64,000 nucleotides of DNA from Flagellimonas chongwuensis (lineage in GTDB: Bacteria > Bacteroidota > Bacteroidia > Flavobacteriales > Flavobacteriaceae). This document shows positions 35,272 to 44,490 of this stretch, piece after piece (the first letter of the stretch is position 1; each line of letters starts with the position of its first letter). Both the position numbers and the translations under genes were made by a program. Where the stretch lies: NCBI RefSeq assembly GCF_013376415.1, contig NZ_WYET01000007.1, positions 335,077 to 399,076 on the forward strand. Reading direction: 5' to 3'. The notes under the pieces are model-generated. The model was not told where the DNA came from. It worked only from the letters and a program-made list of their open reading frames with translations, and did no database searches.

Positions 35272-35593
35272 TTCCTTTTGATTTTAAGATCTAGGAGATT
35301 GCTTTATTGGGGGGAGCAAGAATTCATCCTTTTAACTAAAGATACTTCAAAATAAAGTTCGGAGACTATCTCAGAAAAAATGATTGTTGACCCATTTAAT
35401 CAGAATATCCGTACAAAGAACACCAAAATACACTTTTTACTGCCTTTCAATGGAAGAACACTGAGTTGCTCTCCTCTTTTTGAGTCAATATTTTTTTTGA
35501 ATATGCTAAGTTAAAAAAACAAAAACATATAGCTTCACCCTACCAATAATTATTATTGGAATAACCTAGCCATCAACTTTAAGATGACTCATT
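35272..35593. other. Gene-free gap
   Basis: About 320 bp between divergent genes. It must contain their promoters. I see AT-rich blocks near 35490-35540 but no clear consensus box, RNA gene or coding frame. Confidence 0.4.
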
Positions 35594-35794
35594 ATGAATA
35601 AGAAAGATCAAAAACAGCCTCAAGAAAATACGGAACTGGTTAAAGATGAAAACAGCCCCAAACGAAACTATATTTTCCAAAAAAGCGGTATTACCAAGCT
35701 AGGATTTGTAATCATATTGGCTATACTCATACTCATCATATTTGGAATTGTTCTTTCGGGGCTCTTTTTTGAAACACCGGACTTTGCTGCCTAG
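35594..35794 (+). CDS. Small single-span membrane protein
   Basis: The 66-residue frame has a charged, Gln/Lys/Glu-rich N-terminus (1-33) and one transmembrane helix (about 34-56, LGFVIILAILILIIFGIVLSG). ATG 35594 follows an A/T-rich leader. I do not recognise a family. The amphipathic layout suggests a real small membrane protein. It is convergent with the nitroreductase gene. Confidence 0.6.
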   Translation: MNKKDQKQPQENTELVKDENSPKRNYIFQKSGITKLGFVIILAILILIIFGIVLSGLFFETPDFAA

Positions 35795-35841
35795 GCATTG
35801 TACTGGTATAATGTTTTACTTTTGGCCGGCTTAACCTGGAT

Positions 35842-36450
35842 TCAACTTTCCCAAACCTCTTTAAATGCAAAATCTTCTTGAGGTATTCTTTGTCGGTCGG
35901 CCTGCTCGCTTTCCTGAAGTTTTTTGGGCAGCTTATCCAGTTGTCCACCATAATATCCTACAGCAATAGCGGATGAAACATGGTATCCGTCCGGTACATT
36001 GAATTCTTTCTCGGCTTTTTTCCAATCCACACCGGCCATGTGGTGCAGTCCTATATCCAAATATTGGGCTTGTACGGACATACTTCCCAAACAAAGCCCC
36101 AAATCGTGCAGCGCATGGAAGTTTTCTTTTCCTTCATCCGTTGTTTCTTTGTAAATGGCCAACATTAGCAAAGGGGCTTCTGGAGCCCATTTCTTGTTAA
36201 AATCACTTAAGCAGTCCACAATCTTGTCAAAAGCTTCGGCCCCTTTTTCGGCATAAATGAATCGCCATGGTTGCAAATTATTTGAACTGGCGGACCATCG
36301 TGCAGCTTCAAAAAGTTGATTCAATTGGCCTTTTTTAATTTTCTCCTCCCTAAATGTTCTGGGGCTGTATCTTTGCTTTAGCAAAGCAAAAATTTCGTGA
36401 TTGGTATCCGCTATGTTACCTAGTCTGATTTGTTCCAATTCTTTTTTCAT
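35842..36450 (-). CDS. Nitroreductase family protein
   Basis: From ATG 36450 the product has 202 residues, normal for FMN-dependent nitroreductases; a frame start at 36543 adds an unlikely leader. It has RYSPRTFREEKI near the start and AARWSASSNNLQPWRFIYAE, the FMN/substrate-binding block. Next come HDLGLCLGSMSVQAQYLDIG and the C-terminal SAIAVGYYGG. The family reduces nitro compounds, quinones and flavins with NAD(P)H. It is a single gene in the stress-type region. Confidence 0.9.
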   Translation of the reverse strand: MKKELEQIRLGNIADTNHEIFALLKQRYSPRTFREEKIKKGQLNQLFEAARWSASSNNLQPWRFIYAEKGAEAFDKIVDCLSDFNKKWAPEAPLLMLAIYKETTDEGKENFHALHDLGLCLGSMSVQAQYLDIGLHHMAGVDWKKAEKEFNVPDGYHVSSAIAVGYYGGQLDKLPKKLQESEQADRQRIPQEDFAFKEVWES

Positions 36451-36592
36451 TGCTCTTTTTTTATTTAAGTATACTTTTATCAATTCAAATCGGTTGTTGC
36501 TAAACCTTATTATTTTGACGCTATTGCGTTTAAGAACTCCCATCGTTTTTTATGAGGAATCGTGAATTTTCTGATTTTTAACTTACACTTTA

Positions 36593-37606
36593 TCAAAGAT
36601 TTTCTTTGCCATACTCCCTTTTGTATATCCTTACGATCACTAAAAACAGATTGATCAGCAAAGGGCCAAAAACCAGGCCTATGAATCCAAACAGCGGTAT
36701 TCCCACAATAACCCCTATCAAGGTAATCAGTGGATGCACATCGTCCAGTTTTTTGAGCACGTACAATCTAATGAGGTTATCCGTTAAGCCTACCACAACA
36801 ATCCCATATATCAGAATCCCCCAAGCTTGAAAGGTTTCCCCATTGCTCAAGGAGAGTATAAAGACCGGAAGGGTTCCTAAAAAATTACCTACAAAGGGAA
36901 TCATGGAGCCAATGGTAACCATGAGAGCCCAAAAAAATGGGTTTTCGATTCCAAATATTAAAAAACCTATCAAAGCAACCACCCCTTGGGCCAATGCCAC
37001 CAACGGGATACCCAATGTATTTGCTCTAACGATATCCCTTATCTCGCACCCTATTACCTTTAAGTTTTTATTGCTTATCGGAATATAATCGTAAAGAGTT
37101 TTATATAATTTTTTCTGATTGGTGAGCATATAAAAAAGGAGAAAGTACATTATGGATATGGCGATTGCGGTATTGAACGTGCCGCCCACCAAACCTTGTA
37201 GGCTTCCCGATAGCCATTCGGATACAGCGGAAGCATCTACTTGTGAGCTGAATTTGTACCCCACTAAATTTTCAAAATACTGTATTTGCGATTTTATGAT
37301 GGATGTGAGCTTTTCCGAATTATCCAACGCCTTGCTGATTTTGTTTCCCAACATGAGCAAGGCTCCCGAAATCGGTAACAGTATAATGAAAAAGGACATT
37401 ACCATTAATAAACTGGCAGACAGTACTGGATTCCATCCTTTGTCCACCATTTTTTTCATGGGCTTTTTCAACAATACGAACAAAGTTATGGTTCCGAGCA
37501 CTCCCGAAAAATAGGGCGCCATTTCCAACATGATCAATCCTCCAATCAATATAATTAAAAGGAGAATAAAAATCTGGCGGATTATTTTTGGGTGGATATA
37601 ATTCAT
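36593..37606 (-). CDS. AI-2E family transporter (PerM/TqsA-like)
   Basis: The 337-residue membrane protein has about eight hydrophobic segments, with LFVLLKKPMKKMVDKGWNPVL after the first pair, a central soluble-like part (about 75-140), and the family patterns LVALAQGVVALIGFLIFGI and FVGNFLGTLPVFILSLSNG. Members export small molecules, peptides or sodium; AI-2 export was shown for TqsA only, so a signalling role should not be assumed. It is transcribed alone or with the small DUF7218-like gene 28 nt upstream. Confidence 0.9.
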   Translation of the reverse strand: MNYIHPKIIRQIFILLLIILIGGLIMLEMAPYFSGVLGTITLFVLLKKPMKKMVDKGWNPVLSASLLMVMSFFIILLPISGALLMLGNKISKALDNSEKLTSIIKSQIQYFENLVGYKFSSQVDASAVSEWLSGSLQGLVGGTFNTAIAISIMYFLLFYMLTNQKKLYKTLYDYIPISNKNLKVIGCEIRDIVRANTLGIPLVALAQGVVALIGFLIFGIENPFFWALMVTIGSMIPFVGNFLGTLPVFILSLSNGETFQAWGILIYGIVVVGLTDNLIRLYVLKKLDDVHPLITLIGVIVGIPLFGFIGLVFGPLLINLFLVIVRIYKREYGKENL

Positions 37607-37634
37607 AAACTTATTTAAATTGAAATCGCTTTTA

Positions 37635-37907
37635 TCAGTGGTTTCTCAAAGCACCTATGAGCTCTTTCTTCGACATTTTTGAACGGCCTTCTATACCTAT
37701 CATCTTGGCTTTTTTATAAAGCTCTTGCTTGGTCCATTCTTCATAAGGGTTTGCTTTGCCCCCTTTTTTTCCGGCATCTGGTGTATTTGCGATTCGGGCC
37801 GACTTTTCTTTACTATAACCCTTATCCCTCAGAGCTTCATATTGTTCTTCATTTTTTATTTGTGGATTTGGCATAACACTAATTTTTGATTTGTTGTAAG
37901 ATTTCAT
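37635..37907 (-). CDS. DUF7218-like small protein with Rho-N-type C-terminus
   Basis: From ATG 37907 the product has 90 residues. AGAGGTGGGAT just upstream looks like a ribosome binding site and supports this start; MPNPQIKNEE at 37874 is an alternative. The middle, YEALRDKGYSKEKSARIANT and AGKKGGKANPYEEW, matches a small family found in stress and plasmid contexts. The end (TKQELYKKAKMIGIEGRSKM) resembles a Rho N-terminal/SAP-like nucleic-acid-binding motif. A DNA- or RNA-binding role is likely but unproven. Confidence 0.75.
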   Translation of the reverse strand: MKSYNKSKISVMPNPQIKNEEQYEALRDKGYSKEKSARIANTPDAGKKGGKANPYEEWTKQELYKKAKMIGIEGRSKMSKKELIGALRNH

Positions 37908-38084
37908 ATCCCACCTCTTCAAAATTTAAAAAATCAAGGCGTTACGCTTGCCCCATTTGACTTTTTTATTGTCTTTAAAGACATCATCAGCCTTTTAGTA
38001 ACAGTAGAAAAGCTAAACTTTTTATTGCGTTAATATTTTAAGTTTCCGGGGCGATCTCCCGCGATGGAAAGAAATACATTGGAT

Positions 38085-38109
38085 GTATAATTATTAATTT
38101 AAATTATAC
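38085..38109. repeat. Inverted repeat just upstream of the CsbD-like gene
   Basis: GTATAATT (38085-38092) and AATTATAC (38102-38109) flank a 9-nt AT spacer, ending 4 nt before the ATG. It may be an operator or a hairpin in the leader that could occlude the ribosome binding site. AT-rich dyads also arise by chance. Confidence 0.35.
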
Positions 38110-38113
38110 AGAT

Positions 38114-38299
38114 ATGAACAATGATCAATTAGAAGGCAAGTGGAAACAGGTAAAAGGAAAGTTCAAAGAAAAATATGGTGAGCTTACCGATGACGACCTG
38201 AAATATTCCGAAGGAAAGTTTGACCAAATGTTGGGAAAACTTCAGGAAAAGACAGGAAATTCCAAAGAAGCTTTGAAAAAGGAAATAGAAAGACTATAA
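38114..38299 (+). CDS. CsbD family stress protein
   Basis: The 61-residue protein matches CsbD throughout: NDQLEGKWKQVKGKFKEKYG, then LTDDDLKYSEGKFDQMLGKL and QEKTGNSKEALKKEIERL. CsbD proteins are small, abundant, probably disordered and induced by general stress; in B. subtilis csbD belongs to the sigma-B regulon. The gene has an inverted repeat directly before its start and a clear terminator after it, so it is a single-gene unit. Confidence 0.95.
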   Translation: MNNDQLEGKWKQVKGKFKEKYGELTDDDLKYSEGKFDQMLGKLQEKTGNSKEALKKEIERL

Positions 38300-38324
38300 C
38301 CGTTTTCAATTATTCTTGAGACAT

Positions 38325-38352
38325 GCCCTCAAATTTATTTGGGGGCTTTTTT
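38325..38352 (+). terminator. Intrinsic terminator of the CsbD-like gene
   Basis: GCCCTCAAAT and ATTTGGGGGC pair over 10 bp (one G-T) around a 2-nt turn, followed by six T. It works only on the plus strand. Confidence 0.8.
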
Positions 38353-38378
38353 GTGCTCAATCTCTTAAAAAGACCTTT

Positions 38379-39320
38379 TTAATCTGCCCTATCTTCCCTT
38401 AGGAAAGAAACCAAAATCCCCAGTCCCAAAGCAACTCCTATAAACCCTAATGAAATCCATTGAGGAAATTTAACATGGTGCGCCAAAATCATTTTAATCC
38501 CCACAAAACTTAAGATAGCGACCAAACTATATTTAAGGTATTGGAACTTATTGATCATGTGAGCCAAAAAGAAGTACATGGACCTAAGACCCAAAATGGC
38601 AAATATATTTGAACTGAATACCAAAAAAGGATCGGACGTAATGGCCAATATAGCCGGAACACTGTCCAAGGCGAACAAAACATCAGTAAATTCAATAATT
38701 ATCAATGCCATGAACAACGGGGTGGCCGCCGTAATGTGTCGTAGTTTAACAAAAAACTTTTGTCCATCCATGTGTGAAGTGATGGGCATAATTTTTCGAA
38801 GATTCCGATAGAGGAAAGATTTTTTGGGTTCGAAAGGTTTTTCTTTGGAAGTAACCATTCTTATGGCCGTAAATATTAAAAACGCTCCAAAAATATAGGT
38901 CGTGAAACTGAATTTTTTGATGAGCGCCACTCCAAAAAATATCATTAGGGCCCTAAAAACTATGGCACCCAGAATTCCCCAGAACAAAACACGATGCTGA
39001 TATTTTTGTGGTATTTGAAAAGAAGTGAAAATTACAGCAATAACAAAAATGTTGTCAATGCTCAAGGAAAGTTCAATAAGGTAACCGGTAATGTAATCTA
39101 TTGTGGCTTCCATAGGTTCGAGGCCATCAACATTATCTATTTTACCGGTATTGTATAGCCAATAGATAACTCCCGAGAACAGCATGGACAAAGAAACCCA
39201 GACCGCAGTCCATATTGATGCCTCCCTAACGCTTATCACGTGGGCATTTTTATTGAAAACTCCCAAATCCAAAGCTAAAAAAACAAGAATGCCCAACAGG
39301 AAGATAATCCAAACCGTCAT
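38379..39320 (-). CDS. TerC/Alx family membrane protein
   Basis: The 313-residue protein has about nine hydrophobic segments and the conserved acidic residues of TerC: FLALDLGVFNK in TM1, IELSLSIDNIFVIAVIF in TM3 and EFTDVLFALDSVPAI in a later helix. The block NIFAILGLRSMYFFL is also typical. Family members handle manganese or other metal export, sometimes linked to tellurite resistance and alkaline pH response. Transport of a divalent metal is likely here. It is convergent with the CsbD-like gene. Confidence 0.93.
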   Translation of the reverse strand: MTVWIIFLLGILVFLALDLGVFNKNAHVISVREASIWTAVWVSLSMLFSGVIYWLYNTGKIDNVDGLEPMEATIDYITGYLIELSLSIDNIFVIAVIFTSFQIPQKYQHRVLFWGILGAIVFRALMIFFGVALIKKFSFTTYIFGAFLIFTAIRMVTSKEKPFEPKKSFLYRNLRKIMPITSHMDGQKFFVKLRHITAATPLFMALIIIEFTDVLFALDSVPAILAITSDPFLVFSSNIFAILGLRSMYFFLAHMINKFQYLKYSLVAILSFVGIKMILAHHVKFPQWISLGFIGVALGLGILVSFLREDRAD

Positions 39321-39796
39321 ACGCTAAATGTATTATAAATCGAAAATATACAAAGGAACAGATTCCCTCACCAAAACGTTGTATAATAAAATGTTAAACT
39401 GGAATTAAAGTAAATCAATGTACTTACTTAAAGGTGCTTGGTTTAGCATAGTGTTTCTAATTGAAGTGGATGAACAAAAGAAAGATTCGATGACCTGCAT
39501 TGGGAAATCTTGGATATCAGTATAAAAAAACATCAAATACCACTTTGGGCATCACCAATTCCAATTATAGCCTACCTCAACGGCAATAGGTAATCGCAAA
39601 TAAAAATAGACTATATCGGTTCTTTCGAAATACTTGAAACAACTTCATTTTAAAACCAAATATATCCGTGAAATTTTAGTATAAGATAAAATCTATGTAT
39701 CTTGATTATAGTTCTCCTACAAAAAACATAGATAAATTTTTACAAATACAACACCTCAATGAGTTGATTTGATCAATTTGTTTAAAATACCTTCTT
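39321..39796. other. Gene-free gap of 476 bp
   Basis: No coding frame, RNA gene or strong hairpin is visible. It lies between the divergent TerC and histidine kinase genes, is AT-rich near 39640-39780, and must contain both promoters. It is the longest unexplained gap. Confidence 0.45.
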
Positions 39797-41608
39797 ATGT
39801 GGAATAGGATTATTAAAACAGCCGCGGCACTTTATATCCCCCTCTTAATATTTACACTTGTTTGGGGCAATCTCCAAAAGAAAAGCCTCATTGCCAATAT
39901 GGGCCAAATACAGCAACGAAATATATTGAGCAAAAGCTATAATTTGATAGATCAAAGCATGGTTTTGATAGATATCACCTCTTTTTGGTCGGGTGTTACA
40001 TTTCCAGCATCCTTCTCTAATAAAAACCAATTAAACCCTGATTTTTTAAATAATTACATAAGAACCATGCAGGGGTTGGATGTGTACGAACAGTTCCGGC
40101 TAATCGACCTTCATGGCAACGAACTAGTGAGGTATGAAAAAGTAGACCAAGATAGTATGGCCCCTTCCGACCTGCAAAATAAAGTGGATAGAGGTTATTT
40201 TCAGGCAGGGCTTTCTTTAAGAAAGGGGCAAGTATATGTTTCATCCATAGAACTCAACAGGGAAAATGGTGTCTTGGAAACTCCACATAAACCAGTTATT
40301 CGAGGAGTGACCCCTATATATGACATCAACAATGCCCAAGTTGGTCTGGCAGTAATCAATTTTAACATGAACAAAATTTTTGATTTACTTAAGACCAGGA
40401 TTTCCGGCGACAATTTTTATCTACTGGATAATAATAGAAACATAATCACCACCAATCTTTCTGATAATGTTTTACCTCATCAGGCCAGTATGAGCCATGT
40501 AGACTCCGTAATCAAAAAGAAACTAGAACTCAAAAAATTGATTTTTCCGAGAGATACTTTCTTTATGGAAAATGGCAGTTTATGGGTACATCAAAATGTA
40601 AGAACGGGGTTTGAAAAGGATGTTGGAATGAACCGCTACACCGATATGGCAGAGATTGTTACCGATAACGATTGGGCCATAATTCAGGAAATCCCTCCTT
40701 CTTATATAAGAAGCAGATTGCAGACCATTAGAAAGAATCTGATTCTATTCAACATCCTTACCTTAATCGTAATCATCTTGATTGCTTTGATTTATGCCCG
40801 AACTCAGAGAGAAAAAAAGAATTTCGTCACCCAACTTCAGCAAAAAAACAAACAATTATTGAGCAGTCAGGCCCAGTTAAAATCTACCAATGAGCTTGTA
40901 AAGCTTTCCAATGAACGTCTTCAGGTACGTAACCGACAACTGGAAGATTTCAGCTATGTTGTGGCCCATAATCTAAAAGCACCGGTAACCAGCATGTCCA
41001 TAATTGTAGATCTGTTGAACAAGTCCAAAAATCAGCAAACCTTTATGGAACTTTTTCCCAAGTTGCAAACCATTTCCAATAACATCAATACACTTACAGA
41101 GGATGTAAGCACTTATATTTCTATTTTGAACAATAAGGAATTACAGGTAGAAAATGTAAACCTCCTTTTATTGCTACAAGAGGTCAAGAAAGATTTTGTG
41201 GAAACCCTTTTGGATGATGAAGCACAAAATTTTGAGACCGTTTACAAGCTGGATGCATGGCATTCCATCAAATCCTCCAAATTTTATATGAAGAGCATCT
41301 TACAGAATTTCCTGTCCAATGCCATTAAGTATAGAAAACCAGACACCCGATCCCATATAATCTTTGAAAGCAGTTGGGAAAACGACCACAAAGTGCTTTA
41401 TGTAAAGGACAATGGCCTCGGTATTGATCTAGATAGACACGGGGAAAATATTTTTAAGCTCTATAAAAGGTTCCACCGGAATATCTCTGGCAAGGGAATG
41501 GGGCTATTTTTAATAAAATCCCAATTAGAGGCCATGGACGCCACATTGGAGGTAGAAAGTGAAGAAGGCGTGGGAACAACGTTTAAAATTACATTTAAAA
41601 GGATATGA
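39797..41608 (+). CDS. Sensor histidine kinase with periplasmic sensing domain
   Basis: The 603-residue kinase has an N-terminal membrane helix (about 5-24), a long periplasmic part (about 28-310, dCache-like, with LRLIDLHGNELVRY-type strands), and a second helix at about 313-333. A coiled coil leads into the HisKA domain with His391 in VVAHNLKAPVTSM. The HATPase domain has VKDNGLGIDL and GKGMGLFLIKSQLEA. A response regulator gene overlaps its stop by 4 nt. Phosphotransfer to that regulator is likely. The ligand is unknown. Confidence 0.92.
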   Translation: MWNRIIKTAAALYIPLLIFTLVWGNLQKKSLIANMGQIQQRNILSKSYNLIDQSMVLIDITSFWSGVTFPASFSNKNQLNPDFLNNYIRTMQGLDVYEQFRLIDLHGNELVRYEKVDQDSMAPSDLQNKVDRGYFQAGLSLRKGQVYVSSIELNRENGVLETPHKPVIRGVTPIYDINNAQVGLAVINFNMNKIFDLLKTRISGDNFYLLDNNRNIITTNLSDNVLPHQASMSHVDSVIKKKLELKKLIFPRDTFFMENGSLWVHQNVRTGFEKDVGMNRYTDMAEIVTDNDWAIIQEIPPSYIRSRLQTIRKNLILFNILTLIVIILIALIYARTQREKKNFVTQLQQKNKQLLSSQAQLKSTNELVKLSNERLQVRNRQLEDFSYVVAHNLKAPVTSMSIIVDLLNKSKNQQTFMELFPKLQTISNNINTLTEDVSTYISILNNKELQVENVNLLLLLQEVKKDFVETLLDDEAQNFETVYKLDAWHSIKSSKFYMKSILQNFLSNAIKYRKPDTRSHIIFESSWENDHKVLYVKDNGLGIDLDRHGENIFKLYKRFHRNISGKGMGLFLIKSQLEAMDATLEVESEEGVGTTFKITFKRI

Positions 41609-42018
41609 AAAAACCTAGAATTTTATTAGTCGATGATGATGAAGTCTATCTATTTGTAACCAAAAAGATATTGAGCAATTTATCAGAAGAAATTGCCATA
41701 AACACATTTACGGATGGGGAACAGGCCATTGAATACATTTCTATGTGCCTAAAAGAAAACGTACCCTTGCCCGAGGTAATCCTATTGGATATAAACATGC
41801 CCTTTTTGGACGGATGGGGATTTTTAGCGGAATTTAAAAAAATGAAACCCTCCCTTCCCAGTCAAAATGTGGATATATTTATGGTAACGTCTTCCGACGA
41901 TCCCAGTGACTTGAAAAGGGCTCAGAATTTTGAAGAAATAACCGGATATGTTGTAAAACCAGTATTCGAAGAAAAATTGGCCGAAATCTTAACCGAGGTA
42001 TATAACAAGAAATGGTAA
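41605..42018 (+). CDS. Single-domain response regulator
   Basis: The 137-residue receiver has LLVDDDEVY near its start, the phospho-acceptor Asp62 in LLDINMPFLDGWG, Thr/Ser in MVTSSDDP and the Lys in VVKPVFEE. There is no output domain. It overlaps the kinase gene by 4 nt, so they are translationally coupled. Its partner for output is not in view. It is convergent with the four-paralogue operon. Confidence 0.94.
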   Translation: MKKPRILLVDDDEVYLFVTKKILSNLSEEIAINTFTDGEQAIEYISMCLKENVPLPEVILLDINMPFLDGWGFLAEFKKMKPSLPSQNVDIFMVTSSDDPSDLKRAQNFEEITGYVVKPVFEEKLAEILTEVYNKKW

Positions 42019-42060
42019 ATAATTGTGCTTTCGTGGTTTTGAAATATTTCTGGAGTTAAC

Positions 42061-43317
42061 TCAATCAGGTTCTTTGTAAATCAAGTTCTCCAGGTCTATT
42101 TCGCCTATCTTCTTTGTCAATAATGCATCTGAGTACAATTCTAAGGTCGGATCCAAGAAATGATAGGTATAATCGGCTCCATAAACAAATGGATTGCTTG
42201 TTTCAAATGCTTTAAATACCGACCGAACCTTCATGGTGAGTTGAAGAAGTACACTTTTGTCGTTGATGAGGGCCTCGGCCTTACCTGGGTCCATTTTAAA
42301 CAATACGTATCCATTGATATATTCTACTTGGGCCATAGTGTTCGCTATTTGGTTCCCGTAAGATGTCTTGGGAGAAAACTCGTTGAAATAGCCCAAGGAC
42401 GAAACTTCCATGGACTGTCGTTCAATGGGAAGCTGTACCCAGAACCCTCCTTTGTCAAAATCGTATTGACCATAAAACTTAATGGCATGCACCAATTGAA
42501 AATCCTGTGAACCATCAGAAAAAAAATCCGAACTCCATTCCAATATTTCATCCAAATACTTTTCTACAAAATCGACATATCGTTCGTTTTCGGTAAAATC
42601 ATCAGCCTGATGGCCTCCCCATTCCCTCACCAAAGCACTTTTTCCGGTTCCGCTCCAATCGTTCATAAAGTATTCCTTTTTAAGGGCATCCGTACCCATG
42701 GTAAAGGCAAACTCCTTTAATACTTTTTGGGCCAAACTGGATTTTGCCTCCTTTTCTATGATTTTCCCTTTGGTACGAACAGTAAGCGCGGTCCTATCCA
42801 TAACCTTAAAATGTTCTTTTAACATATGGATGCGTACCAAGTGGTGGAATCCGGAATACCCCAAACCTGTGAGATTTCTTTTATCCGCAGCATCTTTGGA
42901 GAGATCCACTTTTTTGGGATTGTCCCTGTCCATATATGAATCAATGGCCCCGAATCTTGGAAGCTCTTTAAATTTTTGAATCACTATATCCTTGAACGCC
43001 GCAGGATTTGGCGATTTGTAAACAAGGTAATCTGAATGGTCGTACAAGATTTTTTCTTCCGGTTTGTTCGCTTCTTGTGCATTCCCCCCTTTGCTCCCGT
43101 TGTCCACATTTCCAGATTGATGCCATACCTCCTGATCTTCGCTTTTCTTGTTACCGTTGAATAGATCATCAACTTTTTTATCGGCCTTTTTCATTATTTT
43201 TTCTTCGGCCTGCTTTTTCAATTTTTTAAAAAACTGGGCATTGGTACACTGTGGCATTACCAGTATGAATACCATCACCATCAACGGTCGAATTTGTTTG
43301 GAACGAATAATTTTCAT
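42061..43317 (-). CDS. Exported protein of a four-member tandem family, copy 4 (unknown function)
   Basis: The 418-residue protein has a signal peptide ending CTNAQ (about 28), then an amphipathic Lys/Glu-rich helix (FFKKLKKQAEEKIMKKADKK) and a linker. The family core starts at FKDIVIQKFKELPRFGAID and contains MDRTALT, WGGHQADDFTENERYVDFV, LEWSSDFF, GQYDFDKGGFWVQL and the C-terminal LYSDALLTKKIGEIDLENL. The Cys pair of copies 1-3 is absent here. Last gene of a tightly packed operon, 3 nt after copy 3. Not recognised as a known family; exported and probably envelope-associated. Confidence 0.75.
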   Translation of the reverse strand: MKIIRSKQIRPLMVMVFILVMPQCTNAQFFKKLKKQAEEKIMKKADKKVDDLFNGNKKSEDQEVWHQSGNVDNGSKGGNAQEANKPEEKILYDHSDYLVYKSPNPAAFKDIVIQKFKELPRFGAIDSYMDRDNPKKVDLSKDAADKRNLTGLGYSGFHHLVRIHMLKEHFKVMDRTALTVRTKGKIIEKEAKSSLAQKVLKEFAFTMGTDALKKEYFMNDWSGTGKSALVREWGGHQADDFTENERYVDFVEKYLDEILEWSSDFFSDGSQDFQLVHAIKFYGQYDFDKGGFWVQLPIERQSMEVSSLGYFNEFSPKTSYGNQIANTMAQVEYINGYVLFKMDPGKAEALINDKSVLLQLTMKVRSVFKAFETSNPFVYGADYTYHFLDPTLELYSDALLTKKIGEIDLENLIYKEPD

Positions 43318-43320
43318 CTT

Positions 43321-44481
43321 CTAATCCTTAAATGTTACAGTTTTCATATCAACCTCACCTAATTTTTGACTTAGGAGACCATCCTTATAAAATTCCACAT
43401 TGCTATCTTCCAATTGGAATTCCCATTGTATTTGGTCCGGTGCAATAATTTTTGGGAAGACCTTCACTTTAAAAGCCACAAAAACAGGAGAAACATGGGT
43501 AAGGGCATACTCTTTTGCTTTTGAAGGTTCTACCGGTAAGAAGAGACTTTTGGAACTGTGCTTTAAAGTTTTCTCATTTTCGGTATAGGGCATAAAATTG
43601 GTATTGTGCAAAATAAAATCACCCCCGATGGAAAATATGTTTTGTATCCAATACCCCTTATTCTTAAAATCATACTTTCCATTGACAGCGCCCCGCGCAA
43701 CAAAATAGGCGATTTGCTCATCATTGGGGAAAAACGTATTGCTCCATGCTTCCAAGGCTTCAAGATGGTTTTGTATGAATGCCGTATAACTTCGGTTTTG
43801 AGCAAATTCGTTGTTTCTTGTACCTCCCCAACTGGGCACCAAGCTTCTTTCTCCGGCGGTATTGTAGAAGTTACAAGGCGATTTGGCCTCAGCATCACAA
43901 AAGTATTCTTGCAGACGTTCATCGGAAAGCACATCCTTACCGAGCATCAACAAATGATGTTGTGCTTTATTGGAATACTTGGTCTTTGTATCATCTTGCG
44001 CATAGTTGTACGTTGTTAACTTGGACTTGTCCATCTGCTCCAATAATTCCTTCATATATTTCAGCTCCAGTAAAGCTTTATAGGCTTTGCTATTGGTAGA
44101 TGCTGTCTTACCTCTCAAATAATAGACGTCGCCGTATCTGGGCAATCCCTTGTGAGACTGTATCACAATATCAATAAAGTCTTTGTTCGGGGCTTTATGG
44201 GTGATAATATTATTGTCTTGGATAGTGGGCTTTGAACCATTTGCCGATGCATTATCCCCAATAGTGCCGTTTTCTGTCTCCTTGGTATTTTTGACATTGC
44301 CCGAATCATTCCGGGCACCTTCCCCATTTAAAAGTTCATCGGTTTTTTCACTGGCTTTATTGACAATCTTGTCCTCTACCTTTTTCTTCAGCTTTTTTAA
44401 AAACTGACCTTGGAGGGATATGGGCATTATCATGCAACCAAGTCCCATCACCAGAATCATGTGTATTCTTAATCTTTTCAT
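43321..44481 (-). CDS. Exported protein of a four-member tandem family, copy 3 (unknown function)
   Basis: The 386-residue protein has a signal region ending ISLQGQ (about 26) and an amphipathic helix almost like that of copy 4 (FLKKLKKKVEDKIVNKASEK). The core shows FIDIVIQSHKGLPRYGDVY, MDKSKLTTY, a Cys pair (CDAEAKSPC), SWGGTRNNEFAQNRSYTAF, LEAWSNTFF and GKYDFKNKGYWIQN. It ends with FYKDGLLSQKLGEVDMKTV. It lies 9 nt after copy 2 and 3 nt before copy 4. Function unknown. Shared core with diverged N-termini suggests duplication followed by specialisation. Confidence 0.75.
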   Translation of the reverse strand: MKRLRIHMILVMGLGCMIMPISLQGQFLKKLKKKVEDKIVNKASEKTDELLNGEGARNDSGNVKNTKETENGTIGDNASANGSKPTIQDNNIITHKAPNKDFIDIVIQSHKGLPRYGDVYYLRGKTASTNSKAYKALLELKYMKELLEQMDKSKLTTYNYAQDDTKTKYSNKAQHHLLMLGKDVLSDERLQEYFCDAEAKSPCNFYNTAGERSLVPSWGGTRNNEFAQNRSYTAFIQNHLEALEAWSNTFFPNDEQIAYFVARGAVNGKYDFKNKGYWIQNIFSIGGDFILHNTNFMPYTENEKTLKHSSKSLFLPVEPSKAKEYALTHVSPVFVAFKVKVFPKIIAPDQIQWEFQLEDSNVEFYKDGLLSQKLGEVDMKTVTFKD

Positions 44482-44490
44482 ATCTGCAAA

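Noticed and set aside
39321..39796. A possible small RNA or unannotated gene in the longest gap
   Set aside because: I found no hairpin with T-tract, no consensus promoter and no coding frame, so I report only an empty gap.
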